DNA of 32,466 bases, taken from contig JAFZEQ010000002.1 of assembly GCA_017560605.1 (NCBI GenBank), positions 1 through 32,466 on the forward strand. Direction: 5' to 3'. Positions 32,399 through 32,466 of this stretch are shown here, piece by piece; the first letter of the stretch is position 1; each line of letters begins with the position of its first letter. A program made the position numbers and the translations under genes. Source of the DNA: Paludibacteraceae bacterium (GTDB lineage Bacteria; Bacteroidota; Bacteroidia; Bacteroidales; Paludibacteraceae). Under the pieces are notes generated by a model. That model saw only the letters and a list, made by a program, of their open reading frames with translations, did no database searches and was not told the origin of the DNA.

Positions 32399-32466
32399 AG
32401 TACTATATTCATTTTGTTAATATCTTGTTGTTCCCATGCGAGTATATTGTCGCAGACATTCTCGCA
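32395..32466 (-). other. Right edge: possible 3' end of another minus-strand gene
   Basis: All three minus-strand frames are open from the edge to stops near pepT. One reads RECLRQYTRMGTTRY and stops at 32417. Another ends in a TGA overlapping the pepT ATG (ATGA). Any could be the tail of an upstream gene; the piece is too short to choose. Confidence 0.25.

Overview
The window is a stretch of ordinary chromosome from a member of the Bacteroidales (phylum Bacteroidota), AT-rich and gene-dense. The order follows from three things. The promoters are of the Bacteroidota type (TTG, 20 bp, TAnnTTTG). Several protein families are largely confined to this phylum (DUF5723/OmpA fusion, DUF3276 PUR-like protein, DUF4301, Bacteroidota-type RNA polymerase omega). 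Almost no start codon is preceded by a Shine-Dalgarno sequence. I cannot name the genus. I see no mobile element, phage, CRISPR array, tRNA or rRNA.

Layout. The left edge (1-108, minus) holds the first 36 codons of a NifU-like Fe-S scaffold protein. A divergent promoter pair separates it from a two-gene envelope unit (408-5379): a large lipoprotein and a DUF5723/thrombospondin-type-3/OmpA protein. A long co-directional run (5440-12062) follows, mostly translation and nucleotide housekeeping: yebC, rsmG, an MBL-fold hydrolase, prmA, mnmE, a small lipoprotein, yicC, gmk and nadD. Next come a small helix-turn-helix-like protein from its own strong promoter, an outer-membrane barrel protein and apbE (12178-14312). 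The minus strand then carries a glycerate module, gntP permease plus glycerate kinase (14317-16708). Rightward again are bamD (broken by an in-frame TAA), rpoZ and coaBC (16859-19257). On the minus strand are DUF3276, a HAD phosphatase and DUF4301 (19262-21781). Rightward are hemW, a GH10-like hydrolase and rmuC (22008-25829). An alpha/beta hydrolase (minus), an SDR plus metallopeptidase pair (plus), then gcvT and pepT (minus) complete the window.

Regulation. Eleven promoters can be read by eye, and all eleven have exactly 20 bp between the TTG and the TAnnTTTG element. Three convincing intrinsic-terminator hairpins are present. One of them lies inside the signal-peptide codons of the barrel-protein gene at 12437, and the next gene (apbE) has a perfect 15-bp palindrome in the equivalent place.

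Most notable. The premature stop in bamD, whose downstream frame stays conserved. The hairpins in signal-peptide codons. A probably leaderless hemW mRNA. A DUF4301 protein that looks like a nucleotidyltransferase, paired with a phosphatase. I found no clear new defence or mobile system; the region is mainly core genome.
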